Positions 40,581 through 49,815 are shown, counted from the first letter of the stretch. The stretch is DNA of 64,000 bases from CAWJMD01 sp963700925 (GCA_963700925.1 OY969553.1:1674001-1738000), one strand, 5' to 3'. Made by a program: numbers and translations. Notes: generated from the letters alone by a model not told the origin.

Positions 40581-41898
40581 ATGGACTCGACGACGACCGC
40601 CCCCGGCACCACCGGGCAGCCATCCCCACCTCCAATGACCTCCTTCTTCGCGGCGATCCGCGCGGCAGGCCTCGTCCGGCCCGACGAACGCATGGCGGCC
40701 GGAGTCAGTGGAGCCCTGGCCAACCGCTGGCGCATCGACCCGATCCTGATCCGCGTCGGGTTCGTGGTGCTCTGCCTGTTCGGCGGGCTCGGCGTGATGG
40801 CCTACGCGGCCGGCTGGCTCCTGCTCCCCGACACCAAGGGCGAGATCCACCTCGAAGAGATGCTGCGCGGACGGTTCTCACCAGGCGCCGTGGGCGCTCT
40901 CGTCGTGCTGATCCTCAGCATCTTCGCGATCGCACCTGCGGCCTCGTTCGGAGACGGCCCGTCGATCGGCGGGCTGATCGCGCTCGCTTCCCTGGTGCTG
41001 GTGATCATCATCCTGCTGCACGGCTTCGGCGTGATCGGCAGGGACGTTCCGTCACGGCACGGGGCGTCGGTCCACGGGGCCTCGGGCCACGAGGCCGTCG
41101 ACCTCACCAAGCACGGCACGCGGATGCACCACATGGGCCACGGGCCGTCGGTGGCGCCTCCGGGGACGCCCTACCAGGGCTGGTCGCCACCGGCCGCATC
41201 GCAGCCGTCCCAGCCGTCAGCAGCCGTCCCAGCCCCCGAAACCCGCGAAGGAGCGGACTCCTCGTCGCCGCGGCCCTGGTGCGGCAGGGACGACGCTGGC
41301 CGCCGGACTGGCACTGCTGGTTGCGGGCGCGATCGTCCTGCTGCGCGACGAGCTTCCTGCGGGAGTCGACGTCAGCGCAGTCGCATGGGCCGGCGTCTTG
41401 GGCGTCCTCGCCCTGGCGCTCGTGGTCGTCGGTCTCGCGGGTCGGCGTGGGGGAGGGGTCGCAGCGCTCGCCGCCGTCGCCTTCATCGTCGCGATCGTCA
41501 ATGCCCCCGGCGACGACGGGCGCCTGGGCTTCTTCGAGGACAGCCTTGAATGGACGCCGACGTCGATCGAGGCGAGCGACCCCGAGTACCAGCTCGCCAC
41601 CGGCACCGCGGTTCTCGACCTCACCGATCTCGACCTGACGGACGTCGACCCGACCAGCCTCGGGACGGCTCCGTCCGGCGCACGCGTGCCCGAGCTGGCC
41701 GCCGACGTCAGCGTGGGCGAGCTACGCGTCCTGGTGCCCGACGACATGAACGTGGAGCTGGACAGCTCGGTGGGCATCGGAGAGCTGACCGGCGCGCAAG
41801 AGGGGAGCCACAAGGTCGGCCCTGGCGGTCGCACCCAGCTGTTCCTGGACCTGAACGTCGGCATCGGCAGCATGAGCATCGAGGAGGTCTCGCGATGA
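40581..41898 (+). CDS. PspC/LiaF-like membrane protein, split by an apparent frameshift
   Basis: The first part from ATG 40581 has a PspC domain (RPDERMAAGVSGALANRW, then FVVLCLFGGLGVMAYAAGWLLLP) and two further helices, ending in a His/Pro/Gln-rich linker. Near 41205-41225, within repeated CAGCCGTCC units, that frame becomes arginine-rich noise. A different frame then reads PAKERTPRR, then helices TTLAAGLALLVAGAIVLL and LGVLALALVVVGLAG, and a LiaF-type C-terminal beta domain (VSVGELRVLVPDDMNVELDS, VGIGSMSIEEVSR) ending at 41898. One base gained or lost joins them to a ~439-residue protein. LiaF-like proteins restrain the cognate kinase, here encoded divergently. The next gene overlaps by ATGA. 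Confidence 0.8.
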
Positions 41899-42263
41899 GC
41901 GAGAACACGGTTCGCGAGGACCCTACGTACAGCGAGAACACAGAGAACACTGAGAACACCGAGAACACCGAGAACACCGAGCCTCTCGAGGCTCAGGAGG
42001 CCGGGACCATCGAACGCGAGGCAGCGCCGCCCACGGCGACGCGGCGGCCCGGCCCGCGCGGCCCGTCCGCATCGACCGTGGTGTGCGGGTTGATGTTCGC
42101 AGTCGTGGCCGCCCTGCTTCTCGGCCACGAGCTCGACCTGTTCGAGGTCGACCCCGTGACCTCCGGCGTGTGGCTGTTGATGGGATCCGGTGCGCTGCTG
42201 GTGATCTGGGCTTCGATCAGCATGGCCGGACGTTGGGGCGACGAGGCACAGAACCGCGACTAG
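41895..42263 (+). CDS. Small membrane protein with ENT tripeptide repeat
   Basis: A 122-residue protein whose ATG overlaps the stop of the LiaF-like gene. Residues about 13-29 are a tandem tripeptide (E-N-T repeated five times, coded by 9-bp repeats at about 41935-41979). They are followed by an acidic/proline linker and two helices, STVVCGLMFAVVAALLLGHELDLF and GVWLLMGSGALLVIWASISMA. The second half resembles the short transmembrane units of LiaF-like proteins. It is probably part of the same envelope-stress module. The repeat looks prone to length variation. Confidence 0.75.
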   Translation: MSENTVREDPTYSENTENTENTENTENTEPLEAQEAGTIEREAAPPTATRRPGPRGPSASTVVCGLMFAVVAALLLGHELDLFEVDPVTSGVWLLMGSGALLVIWASISMAGRWGDEAQNRD

Positions 42264-42368
42264 GCCGCCGGCACACAGTGCGGCGCGAGGCCGAAGCGCC
42301 GTGCGAGCAGAAGATCTGTGGGTCCCGTTTGGCGAGTTCCAACCGGCCGGTGGTCAGATCGGTTGCCG

Positions 42369-42587
42369 TCACAGCAGGTCGTCGCCGACCAACGGACGCA
42401 CCGAGCCCGCTGTGGGCAGGTGAAGTTCGTCCACCGGCATGAGAAGCGGCAGCTGCTTGCCGTGCTCGTCGAACCAGGCCAGCCAGATGCTGCGCTACGC
42501 GAACCCCTCTCGTCCCATCAGCAGACGCCAGCGTTCCAGCAGGTCGTCGTCGGAGTGCACCGGCGGCAGTGACATCACGTGGTCCAC
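42369..42587 (-). pseudogene. Decayed gene fragment with an in-frame stop
   Basis: Read on the minus strand from about 42587, one frame gives MSLPPVHSDDDLLERWRLLM, then GREGFA, a TAG at 42495-42497, then RSIWLAWFDEHGKQLPLLMP and VDELHLPTAGSVRPLVGDDLL to a TGA at 42369-42371. Both halves have protein-like codon use and read as one domain (LLERWRxLMG...RSxWLxFxDxxGRQLPLLxPVD is a pattern I recall from uncharacterised actinobacterial proteins). There is no good start or ribosome site. I read it as a pseudogene; the family is unnamed. Confidence 0.5.
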
Positions 42588-42654
42588 GCCAGGAGCCTGG
42601 CCCAGTTCGCTCGACGGTCGCCGGCGCTGTCCACAGGGGTCGAACACGTACCGG

Positions 42655-42727
42655 GCACAACTGGGGGACAACGCGACCTAGAGCGCTCGATTGCGCCGTG
42701 AAAGGCTCTGTTGTCCCCCTGTTGTGC
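42655..42727. repeat. 73-bp inverted-repeat element, copy A
   Basis: The left arm GCACAACTGGGGGACAAC (42655-42672) and right arm (42710-42727) pair in 17 of 18 positions around a 37-base centre. The same arms at the same 73-bp span recur at 51446-51518 and 52725-52797 with unrelated centres. It lies between the decayed fragment and the stop of the MMPL gene. Confidence 0.85.
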
Positions 42728-42737
42728 TCGCCTGCCC

Positions 42738-45020
42738 TTAGCCGGCAGCCCCGCTGGTCAGCAGATCGGCCTCACGCTCCGAGGTCTTCGCCGGCAGGTG
42801 CAGCTCCGGCCGACCCTCGACGTAGAGCTGCGGCAACCGGCGGTCGAGCCATGCCGGCAGCCACCAGTTCGCGCGGCCGAGGAGGTGCATGACGGCAGGC
42901 ACCAGGAGCATCCGGACGATCGTGGCGTCGATGAGGATCGCCGCGGCCATGCCGACACCGATCACCTTGAGCATCACGTCGGGGCTGGGGACGAAGGCGG
43001 CGAAGACGGCGACCATGATGGCGGCGGCCGCCGTGATGACCCGTCCGGTGCCGGCAAGGCCACTGATGATGGCCTTGCTGTTGTCCTGGTGCCGCGTCCA
43101 CGACTCGCGCATCCGGCTGATCAGGAAGACCTCGTAGTCCATCGAGAGACCGAACAGCACCGCGAACATGAGGACGGGGACGAACGACGGAAGCGGTGTC
43201 TCCGTGTCGATCCCGATCAGCTGGCCGGCCCATCCACCTTCGGAGACGAGTCCGATGACGCCGTACGCCGCCGCCACCGACAGCAGGTTCATCAGCGCCG
43301 CCGTGACGGGGATGAGGAGGCTCCTGAACGACACCAGCAGCAACAGCATCGACAACGCCACCACGCCGGCGATCAGCATCGGGATGCGTCCGGCCACGTC
43401 GTCGGTGCTGTCGATCGAACCTGCGGTCACGCCACCGAGAGACGCTGTGACACCGGTGCCTTCGGTCGCGTCGGGGATGACGTCGTCGCGGAGCGTCCTG
43501 ACCAGGTCTTCCGTCTCCTGGTCCTGAGGGCCGGTCGTCGGCTGGACGATGAGCAGCGCGGTACCACCCGCAGCGTCCAGCTGCGGAGGCGAAACAGCGG
43601 CAACGCCGTCCGCCTCGCCGAGGTCGGCCGCCAGAGCGTCAGCCTGGGTAGCGCCGGCGCCTCCCAGGTCGGCGACCACGACGAGCGGGCCGTTGGCGCC
43701 CGGCCCGAAAGCGTCCGCGGTCATGTCGTACGCCTGCCGGGTCGTGGTCTCCTCGCGGTTGTTGCCGGCGTCGGCGAAACCGAAACGCAGACCCAGGAAC
43801 GGCGCTGCGATCGCGAGCAGCAGCCCAACGCCGACCAGGCTGGCGACGACGCTGTGCCGGTTGACGAGTTGGCTCCATCGCACCCATGCGCGGCCCGGCT
43901 CGACGTGACCGCCCTCGACCTGGGCCGCGGGGGCGGTGCCGCGGCGGCCGAGAGGGATCCGCAAGCGGTCGACGTGCCGTCCGAAAAAGCCAAGGAGAGC
44001 AGGGAAGAGCGTGACGGACGCGGCCATCACGATGGCGACCGCGAGGATCGTCAGCACGGCGACACCACGCATGTACGTCAGGCCCATCGCGAAGAGCCCG
44101 AGCATGCTCACGACAACCGTTCCCCCAGCGACGATTACGGAACGGCCGGCCGTGTCGATCGTGGCGACGGTCGCGGCCTCTGGCTCGAGTCCGGCGGCCC
44201 TCCACTCGCGGAAGCGCGTCACCATCAGGAGCGCGTAGTCGATGCCGATGCCGAGCCCGATCATCGTCGCCACCGACGTGCCCCACTCCGGCACGTCGAC
44301 CAGCGCGGCGACCGCCCCTGTCGCAGCGCCACTCACGGCCAAGCCGGCGACGGCGACACCGATCGGCAGACCCGCCGCCACGACCGACCCGAACGTGACG
44401 AGCAGGATCAGTGCGGCCGCCAGGACACCGATCATCTCCGAGCCGATCTCGCCGCGCTCGGCCTCCTGGATCGCCTGGCCACCGAGGGCGACCTGCAGCC
44501 CATCGCGCTCCGCGTCCTCGGCCAGCGCGATCATCGCCTTGCTGTCCTCGATCGGGACGTCGACGAAGTTGGTCACGTCGAGCCGTAGGTGGGCGACGAG
44601 CGTCCGCCCGTCGGGAGAGATCGCCGTCGGGTTCGCGTAGGGGTCCTCGACGGTCGCGACGTGTGGCTGCTCGGCGAGCTCGCCCAGCAGCGCCTGAACG
44701 TCCGACACCACGGCCGGGTCGTCCACACCCCCATCCGCTCGGACGACGACGTCGACGGTGTCGCCCGCCAGGTCGGGGAAGCGCTCGTCGAGCAGCTCCT
44801 GGGCGCGCTTCGAGTCGCTGCCCTCCACCGTGTAGTCGGCGGCGAAGTCTGCGCCGTAGGCCGCCGTGAGTCCCGCGGCGAGCGCGAGCGCAGCGCCCCA
44901 GCCGACCAGGACCAGGCCGCGACGGCGTACGGAGAACCGCGCGAGCCGGGCGAGCGGGCCGAGCCGCTGGGCCGAAGGCGCGGGGGGCGGGCTGGGGCGG
45001 GTCATGACGGCCTGCGACAT
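42738..45020 (-). CDS. MMPL-family (RND) membrane exporter
   Basis: About 760 residues from ATG 45020 (site GAGAGG). It has two RND/MMPL halves, each with a large extracytoplasmic loop and six helices. The first helix is GLVLVGWGAALALAAGLTAAYG, the loop has YTVEGSDSKRAQELLDERFPD, and the family motif is GLGIGIDYALLMVTRFREW (about 275) with its second-half counterpart FGLSMDYEVFLISRMRESW (about 640). The D-Y pairs in both are the proton-relay position. Actinobacterial MMPL proteins export lipids, siderophores or drugs. The gene is divergent from a TetR repressor, with two operator-like palindromes between them. Length is usual. Confidence 0.9.
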   Translation of the reverse strand: MSQAVMTRPSPPPAPSAQRLGPLARLARFSVRRRGLVLVGWGAALALAAGLTAAYGADFAADYTVEGSDSKRAQELLDERFPDLAGDTVDVVVRADGGVDDPAVVSDVQALLGELAEQPHVATVEDPYANPTAISPDGRTLVAHLRLDVTNFVDVPIEDSKAMIALAEDAERDGLQVALGGQAIQEAERGEIGSEMIGVLAAALILLVTFGSVVAAGLPIGVAVAGLAVSGAATGAVAALVDVPEWGTSVATMIGLGIGIDYALLMVTRFREWRAAGLEPEAATVATIDTAGRSVIVAGGTVVVSMLGLFAMGLTYMRGVAVLTILAVAIVMAASVTLFPALLGFFGRHVDRLRIPLGRRGTAPAAQVEGGHVEPGRAWVRWSQLVNRHSVVASLVGVGLLLAIAAPFLGLRFGFADAGNNREETTTRQAYDMTADAFGPGANGPLVVVADLGGAGATQADALAADLGEADGVAAVSPPQLDAAGGTALLIVQPTTGPQDQETEDLVRTLRDDVIPDATEGTGVTASLGGVTAGSIDSTDDVAGRIPMLIAGVVALSMLLLLVSFRSLLIPVTAALMNLLSVAAAYGVIGLVSEGGWAGQLIGIDTETPLPSFVPVLMFAVLFGLSMDYEVFLISRMRESWTRHQDNSKAIISGLAGTGRVITAAAAIMVAVFAAFVPSPDVMLKVIGVGMAAAILIDATIVRMLLVPAVMHLLGRANWWLPAWLDRRLPQLYVEGRPELHLPAKTSEREADLLTSGAAG

Positions 45021-45075
45021 CTCGAGCCTCTCGACACAGAAACGGGGAATCATGAAAGTGATGTAGCATCATCAA

Positions 45076-45092
45076 CGTTACGAGACGTAACG
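45076..45092. promoter_or_regulatory. TetR operator 1 in the MMPL-TetR divergent promoter
   Basis: CGTTACG-AGA-CGTAACG is a 7-bp inverted repeat with spacer AGA, 56 bases upstream of the MMPL start. It shares the plan CGTxACGAGACGTxACG with the second site at 45132-45148. Confidence 0.8.
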
Positions 45093-45131
45093 ATGCTGGT
45101 TCTGGTATCGCTTGTCAAGCGTCTTCACTCT

Positions 45132-45148
45132 TGTGACGAGACGTCACG
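45132..45148. promoter_or_regulatory. TetR operator 2 in the MMPL-TetR divergent promoter
   Basis: TGTGACG-AGA-CGTCACG is an inverted repeat (GTGACG/CGTCAC) with the same AGA centre as operator 1, 46 bases before the TetR start. The two centres are 56 bases apart. One site could serve each promoter, or both together could serve looping or cooperative repression. Confidence 0.8.
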
Positions 45149-45193
45149 CACCGGCGTGACAGGATTGACGCACCGACGGAGGGAGCGACTCAG

Positions 45194-46012
45194 ATGAGTG
45201 CCTCGGCCGCTGAACCCACCGAGTCCGCCACGACGGAGGACGCTGTGCCGACCCGACGGGAACGGGCACGAGCGGCGACGATCGCCGAGATCAAGCAGAC
45301 GGGACTCCGTCTGATGGCCGAGACGGGGACCACCGACCTCCGGTTCTCCGACATCGCCCGCGAGATGGGGATGACCGCGCCGGCGCTCTACCGGTACTTC
45401 GCCGACAGCGCCGAGCTGCTCACCGAGCTCATCGTCGACGCGTACGACGACCTCGGAGACGCCGTCGGGGCGGCACGCGAGCAGGTGACCGACGACCACG
45501 ACCTCTGGGGCCGGCTGCTCGCGGGCTCGCAGGCCTATCGCGCCTGGGCCCGGCAGGAGCCACAGCGCTTCGCACTTATCCTCGGAATGCCCGTGCCGGG
45601 GTACTGCGCACCCGACGAGGGGCCGACGACCGAGTCGGCCAAGCGCGCGATGGGGCAGCTGCAGGTGCTCTTCCTGGACGCCGTCCGGCTCGGCGTGCTG
45701 GGCCCTCCCCAGATCACCGAGGTGGACGACGCATTCATCGCGGGGCTGATCGAGGCGCATGGGGACGACAATCGGATGCCTGGCGTGGCAGCGGAGCTCG
45801 ACCCCGACGACCCCTCGGTCGAGGCGGCCATGAACCCTGCGACGTTCCAGGCGATGCTCAACACCTGGGCTTCGCTGCACGGCTTCACCAGCCTGGAGGC
45901 CTACGGCCACCTCAACTGGCTGACCCCGGAAGCCCGCGACGCGCTGTTCGTCAGCGGGATGCGGCTGGCTGCGCGCGCGGCCGGTATGCCTGACCGGTCC
46001 CCGTCCGAATAA
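45194..46012 (+). CDS. TetR-family transcriptional regulator
   Basis: A 272-residue regulator from ATG 45194 (site GGAGGG). The N-terminal helix-turn-helix (about 24-75) reads RAATIAEIKQTGLRLMAETGTTDLRFSDIAREMGMTAPALYRYF. The C-terminal ligand domain (about 95-250) is of the WHG/TetR_C_13-like type, with WGRLLAGSQAYRAWARQEPQRFALILGMPVPGY and an acidic insertion DPDDPSVEAAMNPATFQ. The divergent MMPL exporter and the paired palindromes strongly suggest local repression relieved by an exported compound. Confidence 0.9.
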   Translation: MSASAAEPTESATTEDAVPTRRERARAATIAEIKQTGLRLMAETGTTDLRFSDIAREMGMTAPALYRYFADSAELLTELIVDAYDDLGDAVGAAREQVTDDHDLWGRLLAGSQAYRAWARQEPQRFALILGMPVPGYCAPDEGPTTESAKRAMGQLQVLFLDAVRLGVLGPPQITEVDDAFIAGLIEAHGDDNRMPGVAAELDPDDPSVEAAMNPATFQAMLNTWASLHGFTSLEAYGHLNWLTPEARDALFVSGMRLAARAAGMPDRSPSE

Positions 46013-46161
46013 CACAGGCTTCTGATCCTTCGGACGGGTGACAGCGCCGCTCCTGCTCGCCCAGGGCCGACATTGCCAGAATTGTTGTCGCGCATGTCAA
46101 CCGTGGGGACCCTCTCCTGCGAGTACTCGTCATGAGCACGCTCTCGGCAGGGAGGCAGCCA

Positions 46162-46683
46162 GTGGATACGGACGACAGTGACGTCGACCTGACGACCGCC
46201 GGCTCCTTCGACGCGTTCTACCTGCGGGAGATGCGCGGCCTGGTCGCGCTCGTGCTGGTGCTGTCCGGAAACCGTTCCACCGCAGAGGACGTCGCGCAGG
46301 ATGCGATGCTCGCGGCGTACCGGGACTGGGACCGGATCGCCACCCTGGACGACCCCGCGTCCTGGGTACGCCGGATCGCTGCGAACCGGGCCACGTCAGC
46401 CCTTCGCCGACGCTCGGCAGAGCTGCGAGCACTCACCCGGCTCGGGGGACGGCGCCAGCCGATCCCCGAGCTCGACCCTTCTGACGACGCCTTCTGGGCC
46501 GCTGTTCGCGACCTGCCACGCCGGCAGGCACACGCAGTCGCCCTCACCTACGCCCTCGACCTGTCCACGGCCCAGGTGGCCGAAGCGCTCGGTTGCTCGG
46601 CCGGCACGGTGAAGCAGCACCTCCACCGTGCCCGAGCAACCCTCGCGCCCAGGCTCTCGACACTGCAGGAGGGACCGCGATGA
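46162..46683 (+). CDS. ECF (SigE-like, actinobacterial) RNA polymerase sigma factor
   Basis: A 173-residue ECF sigma factor. I place the start at GTG 46162, which has GGGAGG six bases upstream; ATG 46132 is in frame but has no clear site. Region 2 reads RSTAEDVAQDAMLAAYRDWDRIATLDDPASWVRRIAANRA and region 4 reads LPRRQAHAVALTYALDLSTAQVAEALGCSAGTVKQHLHRAR. Its TGA overlaps the ATG of a membrane protein gene that is probably its anti-sigma factor or target. Confidence 0.88.
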   Translation: MDTDDSDVDLTTAGSFDAFYLREMRGLVALVLVLSGNRSTAEDVAQDAMLAAYRDWDRIATLDDPASWVRRIAANRATSALRRRSAELRALTRLGGRRQPIPELDPSDDAFWAAVRDLPRRQAHAVALTYALDLSTAQVAEALGCSAGTVKQHLHRARATLAPRLSTLQEGPR

Positions 46684-47486
46684 GCCCGACTCCGCAGCAG
46701 CACGACCCCTTCGAGCAGGTGGCCGCGCGCGCAGGCGCCGCCGCCCGCTCCACCACCGAGAGGCTTCCCGTGACCACAGCAGCGCTTCACCACCACCGCC
46801 AGCAGCGCAACACCCGGCGCGGCATCGCCCTGGGAGCCCTGAGCCTTGCGGGGGCGGCGGTCGTCGCCCTGCTCGTGCTGGACCAGCCCGCCGACACCGC
46901 CGACGTCAGCCCTGCAGGGCCTAGCCCGTCCGTGACCCTGACCCGTGCAGCCGCTGGCCCGGAGGTCAGCCCGCAGGCACTGTCCTCGGCTGGCATCAGC
47001 TTGAGGCCGCCCCCTTCCTGGACTCTGACAGAGGACGGCCCGGACGTCGCCACCTTCGACAAGTCCTTCCGCAACGGTCACATCGTGACCGCGATGGCCT
47101 TCGTTCCGCGCTCGCTGGTCGACGCGGACGGAACGCTCCACCCCTTGCCCCCCGGCCTGGGAGCTCATGGGCCCGAGGACGTGCGGGCGTGGGCAGCGAC
47201 CCGTTCCGACATCACCGTTGGCGGGTCGGGAGGCAACACGAGCACTCTCGGCGAGATCAGGGCACTGGAGTACGAAGCTCCGGCCGGCGCCCCGCCCCTG
47301 ATGTGCCCCGAGGCACCGTCGGCGACCTCCTGCTCAGTGTCCCCCGCCGACCAGGACACGGAGGCATGGCTGGGGCTCCTTCGCGACGAGGCCGGCATCA
47401 TCCTGGCCGTGGTGTTCTACATGGACCCGAGCAGCCCGGAGCAGGACGTCGACTTCACTGCGCTGATCGATGCCTTCAGCCGGTGA
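46680..47486 (+). CDS. Membrane-anchored partner of the ECF sigma factor
   Basis: A 268-residue protein coupled to the sigma gene (ATGA at 46680-46683). A cytoplasmic part of about 45 residues, rich in Ala, Arg and His (TTAALHHHRQQRNTRRG), precedes one helix (IALGALSLAGAAVVALLVL, about 49-67). A secreted domain of 200 residues follows with two Cys close together (LMCPEAPSATSCSVSP), ending YMDPSSPEQDVDFTALIDAFSR. The layout fits an anti-sigma factor or a transmembrane sensor, but there is no HxxxCxxC zinc motif in the cytoplasmic part. The role is inferred from position. Confidence 0.65.
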   Translation: MSPTPQQHDPFEQVAARAGAAARSTTERLPVTTAALHHHRQQRNTRRGIALGALSLAGAAVVALLVLDQPADTADVSPAGPSPSVTLTRAAAGPEVSPQALSSAGISLRPPPSWTLTEDGPDVATFDKSFRNGHIVTAMAFVPRSLVDADGTLHPLPPGLGAHGPEDVRAWAATRSDITVGGSGGNTSTLGEIRALEYEAPAGAPPLMCPEAPSATSCSVSPADQDTEAWLGLLRDEAGIILAVVFYMDPSSPEQDVDFTALIDAFSR

Positions 47487-47496
47487 GCGGGTGCCA

Positions 47497-49815
47497 TCAA
47501 GCGCCGAACAGCTCCCGCAGGGGTGCCCGCCAGACGGCATCCAGCTCGTCCAGCCCGATCGTGAACCGACCCTGCACGTCGAGAACCTGGCCGCCGTCCT
47601 GCGCCGGGCCCTCGTCGACGACACCCACCCGCGCGTGGGGGAGGCCACGAGCCGAGCACATGTCGGTGAAGCGAACCTCCTCCGACCGCGGGACGGAGAC
47701 GATGACCCGTCCGGTCGTCTCGGAGAAGAGCAGGGTGGCCGCATCGATGCCGTCACGCTCGAGCACCTCGTCGAGCCAGATCCTCGCTCCGACACCGAAT
47801 CTCAGGCACGACTCGACCAGCGCCTGCGCCAGGCCACCGTCGGCGAGGTCGTGCGCGGCGTCGACGAGACCGTCGCGGCTGGCTGCGACGAGAACGTCGG
47901 CGAGCACCTTCTCGTGTCCTAGGTCGACGGCAGGCGGAAGCCCGCCCAGGTGGTCGTGCACCACCTGCGCCCAGGCCGACCCGGAGAGCTCTTCGCGCGT
48001 CGTGCCGATGAGGTAGATGTTCTGGCCGGCCGACCGCCAGCCCGACGGCGTGCGGCGGGTCACGTCGTCCATGACACCGAGCACGCCCACGACCGGAGTG
48101 GGGTGGATCGCGGTCTCGCCGGTCTGGTTGTAGAGCGAGACGTTGCCGCCGGTGACCGGGAGACCGAGCGCGCGGCACCCGTCCGTCAGACCAGCGACGG
48201 CTTCGGAGAACTGCCACATCACCGCCGGGTCCTCGGGGGAGCCGAAGTTCAGGCAGTCGCTCACCGCCACCGGAACGGCGCCGGCGGTCGCCACGTTGCG
48301 GAAGGCCTCGGCCAGCGCGATCTGCGCGCCCACCCGAGGGTCGAGAGCGCCGAAGCGACCGTTGCCGTCGAGCGAGACCGCCACCCCCAGACCGGTTTCC
48401 TCGTCGACTCGGACGACTCCGGCGTCGTCGGGCATCGCCAGCGCGGTGCCGCCCATCACGTACCGGTCGTACTGGTCGGTGACCCAGCTCTTGTCGGCCA
48501 GGTTCGGGGAACCGGCCAGCGCCAGAACCGTACTGCGCAGCTCTTCGCCGGACGAGGGTCGCGGCAGCTTCTCTCCCCCGTCTGCCTGTCGGGCGTCGAG
48601 CCAGTCGGGGCGGGCGTACGGGCGGTGGTAGACGGGGCCGTCGTGCGCGACAGTCCGCGGTGGCACGTCGACGATCTCCTCACCGTGCCACTGCACGACT
48701 AGCCGACCGGTTCCGGTGACCTCACCCACGACGGTCGCCAGCACCTCCCAGCGCTCGCAGACCTCCATGAACGCATCGAGGTTCTCGGGAGTGACGACCG
48801 CCATCATGCGCTCCTGCGACTCGCTCATGAGGATCTCCTCGGGCGAGAGCGACGCGTCGCGCAAGGGCACGCGGTCGAGCCACACGTGCATCCCGCCGTC
48901 GCCGGCGGAGGCCAGTTCGCTGGTGGCACAGGACAACCCGGCGCCGCCGAGGTCCTGGATACCCCGGACCAATCCGGCACCGAAGAGGTCCAGGCAGCAC
49001 TCGATCAGCACCTTCTCGGTGAACGGGTCACCGACCTGCACTGCCGGGCGCTTCGTCGGCCCGGTCGCGTCGAACGTCTCCGAGGCGAGCACCGAGACAC
49101 CACCGATGCCGTCGCCGCCGGTCCGGGCACCGAACAGCACGACGAGATTTCCTGCACCCGTTGCGTTCGCGAGGTGCAGGTCCTCGTGGCGCAGGGCGCC
49201 GACGCACAGGGCGTTCACCAGTGGGTTGCCCTGGTAGCACTCGTCGAACGCGACCTCGCCACCGACGTTGGGCAGGCCGAGGCAGTTGCCGTAGCCACCG
49301 ACTCCGGCGACGACGCCGTGCACCACCCGAGCGGTGTCGGGGTGGTCGACGGCACCGAAGCGGAGCGAGTCCATCACCGCGATCGGGCGGGCGCCCATCG
49401 CCATGATGTCGCGGACGATTCCGCCCACTCCCGTTGCAGCGCCTTGGTACGGCTCGATGTAGCTGGGGTGGTTGTGCGACTCCACCTTGAACGTCACGGC
49501 CCAGCCCTGGCCGATGTCGACGACTCCGGCGTTCTCGCCGATGCCCGCGAGCATCTTGCCGACCGGGGTCTCGCGCGGCAGGTCACCGAACTGGCTCAGG
49601 TGCACCTTCGACGACTTGTACGAGCAGTGCTCGCTCCACATCACCGAGTACATCGCCAGCTCGGCAGACGTGGGTCGCCGTCCGAGAATGTCGCGGATGC
49701 GTTCGTACTCGTCGGACTTCAGGCCGAGCTCTGCCCATGGCTGCTCGGTCTGGGGGGTGGTACCCGCCCGAGCGACCGTGTCGACGCGTGCCGTGTTCGC
49801 CGTGCGTGTCGTCAC
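47497..49815 (-). CDS. purL: Phosphoribosylformylglycinamidine synthase, large (PurL) subunit
   Basis: A 772-residue small-type PurL starting at GTG 49815, overlapping the purQ stop (GTGA). Motifs are LGRRPTSAELAMYSVMWSEHCSYKSSK at the N-terminus, FKVESHNHPSYIEPYQGAATGVGG, VQVGDPFTEKVLIECCLDLF, GIQDLGGAGLSCATSELAS, MSESQERMMAVV and PVTGGNVSLYNQTGETAIHPTPVVG. It converts FGAR plus ATP and ammonia to FGAM, with PurQ supplying ammonia and PurS bridging them. The purS-purQ-purL order is usual. It ends convergent with the ECF partner gene. Confidence 0.97.
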   Translation of the reverse strand: MTTRTANTARVDTVARAGTTPQTEQPWAELGLKSDEYERIRDILGRRPTSAELAMYSVMWSEHCSYKSSKVHLSQFGDLPRETPVGKMLAGIGENAGVVDIGQGWAVTFKVESHNHPSYIEPYQGAATGVGGIVRDIMAMGARPIAVMDSLRFGAVDHPDTARVVHGVVAGVGGYGNCLGLPNVGGEVAFDECYQGNPLVNALCVGALRHEDLHLANATGAGNLVVLFGARTGGDGIGGVSVLASETFDATGPTKRPAVQVGDPFTEKVLIECCLDLFGAGLVRGIQDLGGAGLSCATSELASAGDGGMHVWLDRVPLRDASLSPEEILMSESQERMMAVVTPENLDAFMEVCERWEVLATVVGEVTGTGRLVVQWHGEEIVDVPPRTVAHDGPVYHRPYARPDWLDARQADGGEKLPRPSSGEELRSTVLALAGSPNLADKSWVTDQYDRYVMGGTALAMPDDAGVVRVDEETGLGVAVSLDGNGRFGALDPRVGAQIALAEAFRNVATAGAVPVAVSDCLNFGSPEDPAVMWQFSEAVAGLTDGCRALGLPVTGGNVSLYNQTGETAIHPTPVVGVLGVMDDVTRRTPSGWRSAGQNIYLIGTTREELSGSAWAQVVHDHLGGLPPAVDLGHEKVLADVLVAASRDGLVDAAHDLADGGLAQALVESCLRFGVGARIWLDEVLERDGIDAATLLFSETTGRVIVSVPRSEEVRFTDMCSARGLPHARVGVVDEGPAQDGGQVLDVQGRFTIGLDELDAVWRAPLRELFGA

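Noticed and set aside
42217..42660. Minus-strand frame over the decayed fragment
   Set aside because: It is in a different frame from the protein-like pieces and shows no recognisable domain.
42711..44588. Plus-strand frame of about 620 codons over the MMPL gene
   Set aside because: Antisense shadow rich in His, Arg and Gln; the MMPL motifs lie on the other strand.
46680..47486. Classical zinc-containing anti-sigma factor
   Set aside because: No HxxxCxxC motif in the cytoplasmic segment; the anti-sigma role is only inferred from gene coupling.
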